This document shows, piece by piece, positions 8,852-17,844 of a DNA stretch of 64,000 nt. Positions within the stretch are counted from its first letter, which is position 1. Each line of letters starts with the position of its first letter. The stretch comes from DASTDH01 sp041167675. Its GTDB lineage: Bacteria > Verrucomicrobiota > Verrucomicrobiia > Chthoniobacterales > JAFAMB01. The stretch covers positions 1-64,000 of the forward strand of contig JBEEIB010000301.1 of assembly GCA_041167675.1 (NCBI GenBank), in the 5' to 3' direction. Under the pieces are notes generated by a model. The model was not told the DNA's origin and searched no databases. It was given only the letters and a program-made list of their open reading frames with translations. The position numbers were made by a program, and so were the translations under genes.

Positions 8852-8957
8852 GCGGGAAGAAGAAATGACAGATGACAGATAGCCGCGAGAGCAGATCGAA
8901 CACCAAACACGGGCAAGCTCTCACCTCTCACATTCAGCTTGCGGGCGAATCTAACGA

Positions 8958-9347
8958 TCAGTATTTCGTCGTGGCGCGGAGCCGTTGGACAAACGCATCG
9001 CCCTTTTGACCGAGCCGTTTTTCGAGTAGCTTTGTGCAATCGCACTCGCCGCACGCCCAAGGTTCCTGACCATTCAGATCGCGACAATTTTTACGTGCAT
9101 GCGCGTCTTTTACGCTGAACAGTTCGAAGTATTCTTCCCAATAAGGCCGTTCCTCCGCAAGTGGCGTCGAGCAGAAGCAAACTTCTATCCAACTCACGGT
9201 GCCATCGTTATCGAGCCGGGCGTGTTCCATATCCCAGAGATATTCATCGCCGGCGACGGAGCCGTGCCCCAGCGTCTTTTCGTCAATGGCGCGGGCTAGA
9301 GCCGATTCTCGCCCTGGTTTTACGCGCGCTTTAACGAGATAACGCAT
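8958..9347 (-). CDS. Hypothetical protein with CxxCxC motif
   Basis: 129 residues, cytosolic. The N-terminal half begins MRYLVKARVKPG, like a small ferredoxin-like or dimeric alpha/beta barrel domain. The C-terminal half has a Cys pair (CFCS), then NCRDLNGQEPWACGECDC, which could bind metal or a cluster. I do not know a characterised member. Its ATG overlaps the stop of an open frame at 9331-9546 on the same strand, a layout typical of translational coupling. Confidence 0.55.
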   Translation of the reverse strand: MRYLVKARVKPGRESALARAIDEKTLGHGSVAGDEYLWDMEHARLDNDGTVSWIEVCFCSTPLAEERPYWEEYFELFSVKDAHARKNCRDLNGQEPWACGECDCTKLLEKRLGQKGDAFVQRLRATTKY

Positions 9348-9546
9348 GAGAGCTGTAATCTACACCGGCAGGAGAATCGGTCACCAGAGCAAATAGCACA
9401 TTTGGCAGCTTCGGCTGGAGTGGCGCGGTGAGCGCAATCGCCGTGAAATCCCTCTTTACTCTACGATCCTTGAATATTTGTAGCTGTTGGTTGTCCAGAT
9501 GGCTGTCTCCGGCAATCCAGCAAATCCATTCGTCTGCGACAGCACT
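9331..9546 (-). pseudogene. Coding-like open frame without a start, probable frameshifted 3' part of the ribbon-helix-helix gene
   Basis: A stop-free stretch of 71 codons with no ATG, GTG or TTG in its first part. It reads as protein-like sequence (ADEWICWIAGDSH, then TAIALTAPLQPKLPNVLFAL and VTDSPAGVDYSSH). It lies one base out of frame with the ribbon-helix-helix ORF at 9456-9725, and its stop (9331-9333) overlaps the ATG at 9347 of the next gene. The simplest reading is that the upstream gene once continued into this frame and a single-base indel near 9550 separated them. A chance open frame is possible. Confidence 0.35.
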
Positions 9547-9725
9547 TTAAGGCCGAGATAGACGGTCAATGCTTCTTCCGTGATTCGCCGTTCCTGATGG
9601 CCTCCTCGTGCTTTGCTCTCTCGTTTGAGCGCTGCCAGGATTCGTCGGTCTAGTTTGATGTGGAGAGCTTGGGCGTCTGTCTTTGCACGTTCGGATCCGT
9701 TCCGTTTTCCGTCTTTAGCCGACAT
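9456..9725 (-). CDS. Ribbon-helix-helix protein, orphan antitoxin-like
   Basis: 89 residues. A basic N-terminal tail is followed by LHIKLDRRILAALKRESKARGG and an ITEEALTVYL helix, the strand-helix-helix pattern of Arc/CopG-type DNA-binding proteins. The last 30 residues look non-homologous, consistent with a frameshift into a wrong frame. No toxin gene is adjacent in an intact form. If functional it would bind DNA as a dimer and might repress its own promoter, which would lie in 9726-9843. Confidence 0.55.
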   Translation of the reverse strand: MSAKDGKRNGSERAKTDAQALHIKLDRRILAALKRESKARGGHQERRITEEALTVYLGLKVLSQTNGFAGLPETAIWTTNSYKYSRIVE

Positions 9726-9843
9726 GATTACTATTTTCCCCGGATTTTCTTCACCCCAATCTCAGGCCCGGACAGTTTCGTCACACTCAATAACGCAAGT
9801 TAGGACGAGCAAACGCTGAGTACCATAGCGGCAGGCGAGGCAT

Positions 9844-10779
9844 ATGAAAATGGCGGGGATTGACTGTAGCATGTCTATTCTTGACCTTGTCGCCATGGCC
9901 TCAGCTCAATCTCGATCAGGAAAACTTCCTTATTTCGTCTCTACTCAGGTCACGGAAGCACGCCGCTATTTTCTTGAATTGGCAACGAGACCCGGCCGCG
10001 AAATCGTAGTTGTGTGCGGCGGTTGTGAACGGGTGCGACCCGATTATTTGGTCGATCGAAGTACATTTCCATTTCTTGTTGTGGAGTTTGTTGCCGAAGG
10101 CGCCGGATCGCTTGAATTGGCCGGGCGCCGCTACCGTTTACGGGCCGGTATGACGTTCTCGTATGGTCCCGGAGTGCGCCATATTATTCGCACCGAGGCG
10201 GCCAGGCCGCTGTTGAAATACTTTTTCGTTTTTGCCGGAACGGAAGGCAAGCGCCTGCTCGAGGAGAGTCCGCTTGATGGCTGGAAAGCGGTTCAGGTTT
10301 CGTCTCCCAGAGAAGTAGTGGATCTGTTCGAGATTCTACAGCGCGAAGGCGCGAGCGAGAGTGTCTACGGGGCGCGAATCTGTGCCGCGCTGGCCCCGGT
10401 ACTAATCATGAAGATCACGGAACGGGCTGTACCATATGCGGTCGGAGAGTCGCGGGCGCTGGCGACGTTCCACCGAGCGAAACATTGGATTGAGCGACAC
10501 TATGTCCATCTCAAAACCGTTGAGCAAGCGGCACAAGCCTGTCATGTGGAAGTCGCCTATCTGAGTCGCTTGTTTCAGCGCTTCGGTCACACTACGCCCT
10601 ATCGTTTCCTAATGCGGCTAAAGATGAACCGAGCAACCGAGCTATTGGTTGACAGCGGGATGTTGGTGAAGGAGGTCGCGGCGAAGCTCGAGTTTGGTGA
10701 TGCATTCCATTTTTCGCGCGTGTTCAAACGTTTTTATGGCCTGCCTCCGGGACGCTTCGTAAAACATAGTCGGGCTTGA
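9844..10779 (+). CDS. AraC-family transcriptional regulator
   Basis: 311 residues. The N-terminal half is a cupin-like sensor domain (about 65-135, with YRLRAGMTFSYGPGVRH). The C-terminal 95 residues are the double helix-turn-helix of AraC proteins: the first HTH near 225-250 (VEQAAQACHVEVAYLSRLF) and the second ending LEFGDAFHFSRVFKRFYG with the usual P-G-R tail. It binds DNA in response to an unidentified ligand. The neighbour (HAD phosphatase) is convergent, so its targets are not obvious from context. Confidence 0.88.
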   Translation: MKMAGIDCSMSILDLVAMASAQSRSGKLPYFVSTQVTEARRYFLELATRPGREIVVVCGGCERVRPDYLVDRSTFPFLVVEFVAEGAGSLELAGRRYRLRAGMTFSYGPGVRHIIRTEAARPLLKYFFVFAGTEGKRLLEESPLDGWKAVQVSSPREVVDLFEILQREGASESVYGARICAALAPVLIMKITERAVPYAVGESRALATFHRAKHWIERHYVHLKTVEQAAQACHVEVAYLSRLFQRFGHTTPYRFLMRLKMNRATELLVDSGMLVKEVAAKLEFGDAFHFSRVFKRFYGLPPGRFVKHSRA

Positions 10780-10805
10780 GGAGAAATAGTAGATAGCAGA
10801 GAGTT

Positions 10806-11540
10806 TCAGGGTACGCGGTAGAATGGGTCGGGCAGAAGAAATTTCTTTTCGGCGTGACCACCGCGCAAGTCGGAGGGCTGATCGCCCATGTTGGCGATGA
10901 TGGTGTAGCCCTGGCGTTCGATCTCGATGCGTACCGGTGTCTTGAAATCGGCGGCGGAAGCGTAATGCGCGCCATTTGGCACCATGAAGAGCCGTGCGTA
11001 GTCTCCGAAACCTGCCTTGCGCAAATTGCGCTCCGTTGCTGCGCGCTGCGATTCTGGACGACCAGTGATGAAGAACACGGCGACATTGCCAGTGCGTGCA
11101 GTGCGGAATACCTGCAGCGTGGGCTCGATTGCCGGATCGCGTCCAAGCTGATCCCAGGCGGCCCAGCCGCACGGTGCGCCCGAACCGGGGTTGCATGGTC
11201 CTTTGATCGGTCGACCGAAGTCATCCAGCTTGATGATCTCCCAGTTCGACAGCGCCGTCTCGTCAATGTCGAGCACCAGCGCGGGCCGGCGAGCGCTAGC
11301 GGCGCGCTCGGTGATCCAATGGGCCGCTTGGTTGGCGACTATCGCCAGGTCGCGGTCATAGGCGCCGGAATCGTGATAGGCGCGGGCTGCGATCCCAGCA
11401 TCACCGACATTGGCCGGCTGCGTGGTAACGGTGATAAACGCGGAATGTTCCGACGCAGCGCAGGACGCGAGCAGCGCAAGTACGACGGGCAATAAGAGAC
11501 GGGCGAACGTCGCGTCATTTCGGAGAGTCCGGGAGGGCAT
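10806..11540 (-). CDS. HAD-superfamily class B acid phosphatase, lipoprotein
   Basis: 245 residues from the ATG at 11540; a longer start at 11573 would translate a low-complexity repeat and is less likely. Lipobox LLASC places the lipidated Cys at 27. The HAD catalytic motif DIDET is at 91-95 with nucleophile D91. Motif II FITGRPESQ and the C-terminal NMGDQPSDL acid pair follow, as in the e(P4)/class B family. It probably dephosphorylates nucleotides or other small organic phosphates at the outer membrane or periplasm. It converges with the AraC gene, 26 bases apart. Confidence 0.85.
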   Translation of the reverse strand: MPSRTLRNDATFARLLLPVVLALLASCAASEHSAFITVTTQPANVGDAGIAARAYHDSGAYDRDLAIVANQAAHWITERAASARRPALVLDIDETALSNWEIIKLDDFGRPIKGPCNPGSGAPCGWAAWDQLGRDPAIEPTLQVFRTARTGNVAVFFITGRPESQRAATERNLRKAGFGDYARLFMVPNGAHYASAADFKTPVRIEIERQGYTIIANMGDQPSDLRGGHAEKKFLLPDPFYRVP

Positions 11541-11794
11541 GAGAAATAGCGAATAGCAGATAGAAGATAGCAAATAAAGCTCCTAAGAGGCCGCAGATTT
11601 CCTTCTCACTCGCTGCCGGAAAACGTCGTTATCGAACTGCGATGAAACGCTGATACCGAATACGGAAGGCCCGGGGACAAGCGAAACGCGCGACTTGGCC
11701 GTTGAAGGAGAGATTGTAGCCGCCCGAGTAAATGAGAGGCCGCTTTTCCTACCAAACTAGCGATCTTTGAAATAGATGGCTATGGCTTAGCGGT

Positions 11795-12226
11795 ATGCAT
11801 CGGTTGTACACCGCAGGTTGGTCTGTCATTTTTTGGTTCGGTTGCGCTGCTATGGCTGAAGATCCGATCGTTGTTCACTACTCGGATCCTGGCCTTGTAC
11901 GCCTGGAGAAACAGCTCGGAATTACGCCGGCTCAACGGGATCGCTTCGACGACATCGTCGTGAAATATCGTGATCCAGCGAACAATGTTGCTGCGCCCAG
12001 TGGAAATGAAAACGATGCGCCGTCTTCGGACGATCAGAAACAAAAGCACGGGCGTGGTGGACGGAAAGGGAATTCCGGTGGGGGGAATTTCGGTGGGGGT
12101 AAGCGAAATATACCGCGTAAGGAATTGGCTGAGCTGGCAACGATTCTCACTCCAGAACAGATCAAGCAGTTTGAGGAACTCGGCGGCAAGAAAGGCAAGG
12201 GGCGAGTCGAAGCGGCCGGCGGATGA
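11795..12226 (+). CDS. Small secreted protein, LTxxQ/Spy-like helix with Gly-rich linker
   Basis: 143 residues. The signal sequence ends near AAMAED (about 21). Mature sequence: a helical segment LEKQLGITPAQRDRFDDIV, a charged low-complexity linker with GGGNFGGGK, then ELATILTPEQIKQFEEL. The two LTP/ITPxQ segments resemble the repeats of Spy/CpxP-type periplasmic proteins, though the overall family is not firm. A role in binding unfolded proteins or metals is conjecture. It is isolated, flanked by short non-coding regions. Confidence 0.5.
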   Translation: MHRLYTAGWSVIFWFGCAAMAEDPIVVHYSDPGLVRLEKQLGITPAQRDRFDDIVVKYRDPANNVAAPSGNENDAPSSDDQKQKHGRGGRKGNSGGGNFGGGKRNIPRKELAELATILTPEQIKQFEELGGKKGKGRVEAAGG

Positions 12227-12426
12227 CGGATAGCCGCACAAGGATCGCAAAGGCTGACGATTTTCTGCGACTCCTGGGCCTAAATACTCTTCTATCTTTC
12301 CCCCAGCGTCTTTGCGACTTGGCGTGAGGTCTTTCTATCTCCGCTTTCCTGTGGTGATTTTGCACTGCATCTTGTGCTGATTATTTTGAAATTCCACACC
12401 CTGTAGTGTATTCTCTGAGGAATGTC

Positions 12427-13029
12427 ATGAACAGACGGCGGCATCAACCTCTAAAGAGACGGTTAAAGGTCAAAATAAGTAACTCCGAGCGGCGACGCGT
12501 TTCAGCCAAAGACTTGACTAAGAAGGTGGCTCCGGGCGCCTTACTTGCCTTGGGTGTGGCCATTGCAATCGGTTTTGGCGCATCTCATCTGTTCGCTTCG
12601 AAGAGTCCGCGAGCGAGGAATTCCGGGAATACTCAGATCGTTGCGGCGGCGACTCCATCCCCTTCGCCGGTTGAGAAAGAGACCAATCCTGCTTCCGCGA
12701 ACTTGGAGACCGTCCATCCTGAAACGGTTGTGTCGGAAGACTCGGCTCGATCACCTCTTCCGACTCCGGTTCCCACGGCTACGCCACTCCCCCAATCCAC
12801 GGCGATTGTCAGTGACAATCCAGCCCACGACGTGAAGCAGTCCGGGGTGGAACGCAAAAGCGTCGAAAAAGAACGCCGGGCAGCCGAACGCAAGAGGTCG
12901 CGTTTGGAAGCCATGTACCAGAAGCATGAGATATCGAGCGAGGCCTATAAAAAGGGCCAAGACGAATACCAAAGTGAGATGGCGAAATACCGGAACGCGT
13001 TGAATGGCGCAGAGCCGACTAATGAGTAG
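12427..13029 (+). CDS. Single-pass membrane protein with Pro/Ser-rich linker and charged C-terminus
   Basis: 200 residues from the ATG at 12427, chosen because CTGAGGA lies 6 bases upstream; a GTG seven codons earlier is possible. A very basic cytoplasmic N-terminus (30 residues) precedes one membrane segment (about 35-55, APGALLALGVAIAIGFG). After it comes a long Pro/Thr/Ser-rich spacer (PSPSPVE, PTPVPTATPLP) and a charged helical end (KSVEKERRAAERKRSRLEAM). The layout suggests an envelope-spanning or peptidoglycan-interacting tether. No family is recognised. Confidence 0.6.
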   Translation: MNRRRHQPLKRRLKVKISNSERRRVSAKDLTKKVAPGALLALGVAIAIGFGASHLFASKSPRARNSGNTQIVAAATPSPSPVEKETNPASANLETVHPETVVSEDSARSPLPTPVPTATPLPQSTAIVSDNPAHDVKQSGVERKSVEKERRAAERKRSRLEAMYQKHEISSEAYKKGQDEYQSEMAKYRNALNGAEPTNE

Positions 13030-13589
13030 CCTCACCCAAAGGACGGAGGAATTTAGAAGCTGGAATTTAGTAGGTTTAGGACAGGAGCCAACCCTGACGC
13101 GCTCAGATAACGAATAAAGCCCTAACGGGACCTGCCGGAATAGCCACAAAGAACGCAGCGCGGCGGAGTAGAAAGAGCTTTGTTTCCTTCGGACTGCTAT
13201 AGTTGAGATTCTTGTTTTTAAGATCTTTGTCTTCGTCGCCGTGCTCAAGAAGGTAGGGCGCCTCTGGCAGCCGCCGGACCGTCGAAGGGAACGACGTGAT
13301 CCAGTTAGGCCGAAAACCGTTACCGAAGTTCTGGGTGGCCACCTAACCAGGCCTAACAGGGCAATGGCTAATCAATGATTCCGCCTTCGCGGAGCGACGC
13401 GCCCTACCTACCTCGGGAATCACCGGATCGCTAACTAAGACCAATTTGGGTGCGCCTACGCCGCGCTGTTGACTTCTGTATAAGATCCGCCTTTGCGACT
13501 TGGCGTGAGCTTGACTGTTTTTCTTTGCGCCTGTTACGCTGGCACCCCTCCGGCAAACAGTTCAGTGATCCGGCTTGTGATTGCGAAGA
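13030..13589. other. Intergenic region, 560 bases, dispersed phrases only
   Basis: It contains AATTTAGAAGCTGGAATTTAG (compare AGAATCTAGAATTTAGAAG near 1554), GCGGAGCGACGCGCCCTACC (compare the region near 14495) and TTTGCGACTTGGCGTGAG (compare 12313). A 79-codon minus-strand ORF at 13103-13342 crosses these phrases and is not supported as a gene. Confidence 0.5.
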
Positions 13590-14360
13590 ATGGACAGCAT
13601 CGCCACCGTCGTTCCGTATATCATGGTTTTGTTAGTCGCTGGCATTGCCTGCGGCTTCATTAATACATTGGCTTCTTCAGGCTCGGCGATCTCGCTCCCA
13701 ATGCTACTAACCCTGGGGCTGCCTGCGTTAGCCGCGAACGCGACTAATCGACTCCCGGTCCTATTCGGTTCGCTGATGGCACTAAGGACTTTTCAAAGGG
13801 AAGGTAAGATGGATTGGCCTGCGGCTTGGAAGATCGTGTTACCGGCAACTCTCGGGAGCGCCGCCGGCGTTTACCTGGCAGAGACGCTGCATAATAGAGA
13901 ACTTGGACTCGTTATCACCGCTGCCGTGTTGGTCGCGCTGTTGCTACTGTTCACCAAACTCAAAGAGGCGTTGGCTAAAGATTATCATCGAGCTCCACGG
14001 GTTACCGGGCTTGGGCTGTTTGTATTGTCCTTTGTGGGTGTCTGGCTCGGCTTTATTGTTCTCGACGGTGCAACCTACCTTTTGCTCGTACTGATTCTTT
14101 TGTTCGGATACGACCTGCCGCACGCGAATGCTCTCAAGGTATTCCTGCTTGTCACCACCACCCTGGTGCCGATCGCCCTGTTCGCTCGCGCCGGCAATAT
14201 TTGGTGGACCGAAGGGCTCCTCCTTTCGGTCGGCAGTCTTGTCGGCGGCCATTTCGGCGCCAAGCTATCAAGCCATGAGAAAGCGCGAACCTGGGTGTTT
14301 CGCATTCTGGTGGCAGTGATCATTCTCGAACTGATCCATCTTGCGATTCAATATCTGTGA
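13590..14360 (+). CDS. TauE/SafE (TSUP) family membrane transporter
   Basis: 256 residues from the ATG at 13590 (TTG at 13581 possible). Seven to eight hydrophobic segments cover the protein. The N-terminal repeat has GIACGFINTLASSGSAISLP and the family's ANATNRLPV motif at about 48-56. TSUP proteins export sulfite, sulfoacetate or other small organosulfur anions across the inner membrane; the substrate cannot be read from the sequence. There is no sulfur-metabolism neighbour. Confidence 0.85.
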   Translation: MDSIATVVPYIMVLLVAGIACGFINTLASSGSAISLPMLLTLGLPALAANATNRLPVLFGSLMALRTFQREGKMDWPAAWKIVLPATLGSAAGVYLAETLHNRELGLVITAAVLVALLLLFTKLKEALAKDYHRAPRVTGLGLFVLSFVGVWLGFIVLDGATYLLLVLILLFGYDLPHANALKVFLLVTTTLVPIALFARAGNIWWTEGLLLSVGSLVGGHFGAKLSSHEKARTWVFRILVAVIILELIHLAIQYL

Positions 14361-14522
14361 GCGAGACGACCCGTTGGAACGGACCGATCAAATAGCCGCA
14401 AAAGCAGACTTCGCCAAGGCTTCCAACTTCGCTAAACCGAAACGCTACATTTCGAGAATGGGTCAAGGCTTCGGCGGACAGGTCGGCGGTCGCGGAGCGA
14501 CACGCCCTCGCCGCGGGGAATG

Positions 14523-14801
14523 TCATGTTGCCAGACGCGCGTTCAGTTCTCTTAAGTTGAATTGCTCAGGGTTAAATTCAGGATCGAACCAGGCCAAAAG
14601 TTCCGACATTTCTTTCCGGCGCGGATGTTTGGGATCCTTGCGAACGGCGAGCACCTCCATGTATTGATGCGGGCCGCCACAATCTTCCGGTGAACAGTTT
14701 CTTTTGCCAGCGAGACAGCGCGGCGATTCGTCGGTACTAGTTAGAATCTTTTCCAGAACGATCGAGTGCTTCCAATCATCACCAAAATCGTAGAGGTAGC
14801 G
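14523..14801 (-). pseudogene. Remnant of a plasmid pRiA4b ORF-3-like protein
   Basis: 93 codons ending in TGA (14523-14525) carry the C-terminal half of this family: YDFGDDWKHSIVLEK, then PRCLAGKRNC, PEDCGGPHQYMEVL and a FDPEFNPEQFNL end. The N-terminal half is absent. Upstream of the RYLYDFG segment the sequence becomes the dispersed phrase CTGTGTAATCGGCGAAATC, so the gene was cut at a repeat. The family is common as a passenger on plasmids and IS1096-like elements. It is unlikely to be functional. Confidence 0.75.
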
Positions 14802-14950
14802 AGTAATCCGCAGATTTCGCCGATTACACAGATTTCTCGGAAGGGACCAGTGCGTCCGGTTTCGTTACCCGCCCAAAACCGGACGCGCGGCAGCACCTCC
14901 CTACGCCTCGCAGTTTGCCAAACCCGGTGTTCTTCGTTGAAATTAAAGTC

Positions 14951-15748
14951 ATGCTGTACCTGAACGAGTCTGATTTACGGTTCCTGGTCGAAACGGTGGC
15001 CACCAATCGGCGTGACTACGATCACATCGTGAATCTGGTCCGCGGCAAAGAAGACCTCATCGAGCCAATGCTGGAAGATCCGAAGCTCGTTGAGCGACTC
15101 TTTCGGGATGAGGAAGCCTTCGTACGCATCTCACCGCACCTGCTTTTTTCAGTGTTACTGCGCCGAGTGCGAATGGATTTGGAGAAAGAGACATATGTCT
15201 TTGAGGTGGAGTCCGGAGGGAAACGTATTCCCGTCTTTGAAGCTCCGGCGGTGGCCGAGCTGCTCTCAGACAAGCAGATTTGTGATTATCTTGCCCAAAT
15301 GCTTGCCTCCTTCGTGCGGACGAACAGTGAGGTCATTTATTGGAGGGAGCGGGGCGCCTGGCACAAGAGGCAGTTCAGCGACATCGATATCGATGACATG
15401 ATGGAGCTGGCTCGGATCATCGACCCGGAAATGCGGCCTGCGCTTTATCGGCGGATCGCCGATCTCGCTCTGTTTTTGAGCGGGATTTTCCCCGATCACG
15501 CGACTCGGTTAGCGGCGCGTCCGACTACACTGTTTTCAACCAAGCGTACCTTGAAAGACTACGAGCAGCAAGGCAAGCGCTTCTACCGGGTAGCGGAGCG
15601 AGAGACAGATCAGGAGCAGGCGCGACCAATTCTGGCGACGCTGGCCGAGCAATTCATCTTGGCACGGCGAGCCCTCAACAGCTTGAGCGACCGTTATCTC
15701 AAGACCTACCGCGGACAATATTTTGGAATGCCTTGCGAAGCGAGGTAG
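14951..15748 (+). CDS. Conserved hypothetical cytosolic protein
   Basis: 265 residues from the ATG at 14951. The frame extends 12 codons upstream, but MLYLNESDLRFLVETV makes a natural N-terminus. It is largely alpha-helical and highly charged, with no signal or membrane segment. Recognisable blocks are RISPHLLFSVLLRRVRMDLE, FEAPAVAELLSDKQICDYLA and IDIDDMMELARIID. Its size, clean frame and composition mark it as a real gene; I know of no function. It ends 32 bases before a MITE-like repeat. Confidence 0.65.
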   Translation: MLYLNESDLRFLVETVATNRRDYDHIVNLVRGKEDLIEPMLEDPKLVERLFRDEEAFVRISPHLLFSVLLRRVRMDLEKETYVFEVESGGKRIPVFEAPAVAELLSDKQICDYLAQMLASFVRTNSEVIYWRERGAWHKRQFSDIDIDDMMELARIIDPEMRPALYRRIADLALFLSGIFPDHATRLAARPTTLFSTKRTLKDYEQQGKRFYRVAERETDQEQARPILATLAEQFILARRALNSLSDRYLKTYRGQYFGMPCEAR

Positions 15749-15780
15749 GTGAGAGCGCCGGGAACGTTGGGAGCGGGTTT

Positions 15781-15953
15781 GATAAGTGATTGGTGATTCG
15801 TGAGAGGGAAGTACGCCGAAGGCTTTGCGGAACCCTCGGTAATATCCCAAAAACGCCGCCGCACCGAAACACCACCTTGCCAGTTCCGCTCACCAATTAC
15901 CAATCATCTCTTATCTTCATTCCTTTGCGTCTTGGCGTCTTTGCGTGAGGTTT
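15781..15953. repeat. MITE-like dispersed repeat, family C copy 2 (inverted)
   Basis: Read on the minus strand it parallels 7765-7933: CACGCAAAGACGCCAAGACG, then ATGATTGGTAATTGGTGAGC, GGTGCGGCGGCGT, CTTCGGCGTACTTCCCTCTC and AATCACCAATCACTT. The middle differs (GTTTTTGGGATATTACC against GTCTGCGAGGAATACAC), so the two copies are diverged members and not a recent duplication. Confidence 0.8.
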
Positions 15954-15959
15954 TTCGGG

Positions 15960-17180
15960 TTAATCTTCCGCGCGTTCGCCGCCGGGGCACATTTTAACCA
16001 GGCGCGGGTCGAACCGGCCGAGCATTTCGACCAGATCGGTCTGCGCAGCCATCACCTGGGCGATGTCTTTGTAAACTCCGGGCACTTCGTCGAGTCCCGC
16101 GGACAACAATATCACATCGCGCTCGGCGAGGAGCTTTTTCACCGCATTCCAGCTGAATGATTGTAATGCTTTGGTGCGACTCATCACCCGACCTGCACCA
16201 TGGGCGGCACTGTGGAGCGATTCGGGTTCGCCTTTACCGCGCACCACGAAGCCAGGCGAGGCCATCGAGCCAGGGATGATACCGATTACGCCTGTCCCGG
16301 CGGGTGTTGCCCCTTTGCGATGAATGATCACGTCGCGTTCGATACCGTTGATCAGGTGCCGCTCTTTCCAGGCGAAGTTGTGGTGGTTCTCAATATCGAG
16401 GATCACGTCCGCTCCAAGTTTGCGTGCAATGAAGTGATGAATGAGCGCGTGATTGGCCGCGGCATAGCGACCCATCAAGTTCATCGTGGCCCAGTATTCC
16501 TGCCCGGCCGCTTCATCGAGCGAAAGCCAGGCAAGGTGCTTCAGTTCTTTCGGCAGTTCAGGATGTCGTTCCATCGCGATACGGCTGTAATGTTGGCAGA
16601 CCTGTGCACCGGTGCCGCGAGATCCACTGTGAGAAAGAAGTGCGAGATATTCACCGGGTTCGAGCCCAAGCTGATTGGTTTCGACGCTAAAAGCACCAAA
16701 TTCCACGAAATGATTGCCGGAACCGCTCGTGCCGAGTTGGGCCCATGCTTTGTCACGGAGACGATGGGTGACAGGCGACACGGTCCAGTCCGCGTCCATG
16801 ACCTCATGCTCACGGCGTCGCTTGAAATTCGCTCCGATTCCAAAACGCGTCTCGCTCTCAATGATGCTGGCGAGACGATCCTTCTGGCCGGCAATCGTCT
16901 TTGCCGGCCGGTCGAATACAGTCATTTTCATGCGGCACGCGATATCGACCCCGACGCCATACGGGATGACAGAATTCTCGGTCGCCAACACACCGCCGAT
17001 CGGCAAACCGTATCCAATATGGGCGTCGGGCATTAGTGCGCCGGCAATCGCGACCGGAAGCGCGCAGGCATTCGCCATCTGTTTCACCGCATCCGGCTCA
17101 AGTCCGGATCCCCATTGACGCCACGGCGCGCGCGGCTCGGCTTGGGGCAAGTCGGTCGATTCCAAGTCGTTTGGGTTCAT
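15960..17180 (-). CDS. rtcB: RtcB-family RNA ligase
   Basis: 406 residues from the ATG at 17180; an upstream TTG lies in repeat DNA. RtcB joins 2',3'-cyclic phosphate or 3'-phosphate ends to 5'-OH RNA ends using GTP and Mn2+. Active-site elements are all present: GVGVDIACRM (D79, C82), TSGSGNHFVE (151-160), HSGSRG (H184), ENHHNF, HRKGATPAG (287-295) and SAAHGAGR with the guanylylated His at 327. No rtcA, rtcR or archease neighbour is visible. It starts at the edge of a GCGGAAT-type array, so its promoter must lie in or beyond that array. Confidence 0.93.
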   Translation of the reverse strand: MNPNDLESTDLPQAEPRAPWRQWGSGLEPDAVKQMANACALPVAIAGALMPDAHIGYGLPIGGVLATENSVIPYGVGVDIACRMKMTVFDRPAKTIAGQKDRLASIIESETRFGIGANFKRRREHEVMDADWTVSPVTHRLRDKAWAQLGTSGSGNHFVEFGAFSVETNQLGLEPGEYLALLSHSGSRGTGAQVCQHYSRIAMERHPELPKELKHLAWLSLDEAAGQEYWATMNLMGRYAAANHALIHHFIARKLGADVILDIENHHNFAWKERHLINGIERDVIIHRKGATPAGTGVIGIIPGSMASPGFVVRGKGEPESLHSAAHGAGRVMSRTKALQSFSWNAVKKLLAERDVILLSAGLDEVPGVYKDIAQVMAAQTDLVEMLGRFDPRLVKMCPGGERAED

Positions 17181-17219
17181 TGGAATACGCAACGCGGAAC
17201 GCGGAATGCGGAATACAGG
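17181..17219. repeat. GCGGAAT-type simple repeat, copy 3
   Basis: ATACGCAACGCGGAAC, then GCGGAATGCGGAATACAGG, immediately upstream of the rtcB start. It shares its right end with the array at 6641-6711. Confidence 0.7.
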
Positions 17220-17369
17220 TTCACTTATTCGAGTCCATTCCCGTCGACTTGTGGTTTTTTATTGCATCCATTTGCGGCATTCGTGGCTCCTGTTCGGTCG
17301 GCGGGCGGTTCATGGCCCGAAAATAAATAAGTTGCGAATTGGGAATTTTCATCAATATACGGCAATTCC

Positions 17370-17834
17370 ATGAGGAATTGGATCATCAGTACCGTTCTGC
17401 TTCTGGGCCTGCAGTTGCCCGTTCGTGCCGCCGAAGAGAATTTTCGTGTTTTTCGCCGGGTCGATCCAGCCGACCTGGAGAAAAAGGTTCCGAGCGGATA
17501 TGGCCGGATTTTTGTGGAAGCGGGGCAACAGTACAATATTGATCCGATATTGCTCGCGGCCATCTCTGCCCATGAGTCAGGCGCATGGAAAAGCGCAGCG
17601 GCGCGTTACAAGAATAACTGGATGGGATTAATGACGAGCAGGGGAGCCAAGCGTTTTTCAAAATCGGAGGAGTCGATTTATTATGCGGCGCAGCTCCTGA
17701 ACCGGAGACCATTCAAGGGTCGGAATACTTTGAGCCAGATTGCTGCGGTTTACTGTGCCGCCAATCCTGGATATTGGAGGACATGCGTCCTTGAGTGGGA
17801 ACGAAGATTAGCGGCCCGGCGAAACTCACGCTGA
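17370..17834 (+). CDS. Secreted lysozyme-like (glucosaminidase/transglycosylase-type) protein
   Basis: 154 residues. Signal peptide to about residue 20 (LQLPVRA). The core has YGRIFVEAGQQYNIDPILLA, AAISAHESGAWKS with a likely catalytic Glu in HESG, NNWMGLMTS, and FSKSEESIYYAAQLLN. This is the lysozyme-fold pattern of bacterial glucosaminidase/SLT-like enzymes that cut peptidoglycan. Two Cys (VYCAANP and RTCVLEW) may form a disulfide. The domain is short and has no cell-wall-binding module. Confidence 0.75.
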   Translation: MRNWIISTVLLLGLQLPVRAAEENFRVFRRVDPADLEKKVPSGYGRIFVEAGQQYNIDPILLAAISAHESGAWKSAAARYKNNWMGLMTSRGAKRFSKSEESIYYAAQLLNRRPFKGRNTLSQIAAVYCAANPGYWRTCVLEWERRLAARRNSR

Positions 17835-17844
17835 GGCTGACAAG

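Noticed and set aside
13103..13342. 79-codon minus-strand ORF
   Set aside because: It covers dispersed repeat phrases and has no recognisable domain or ribosome site.
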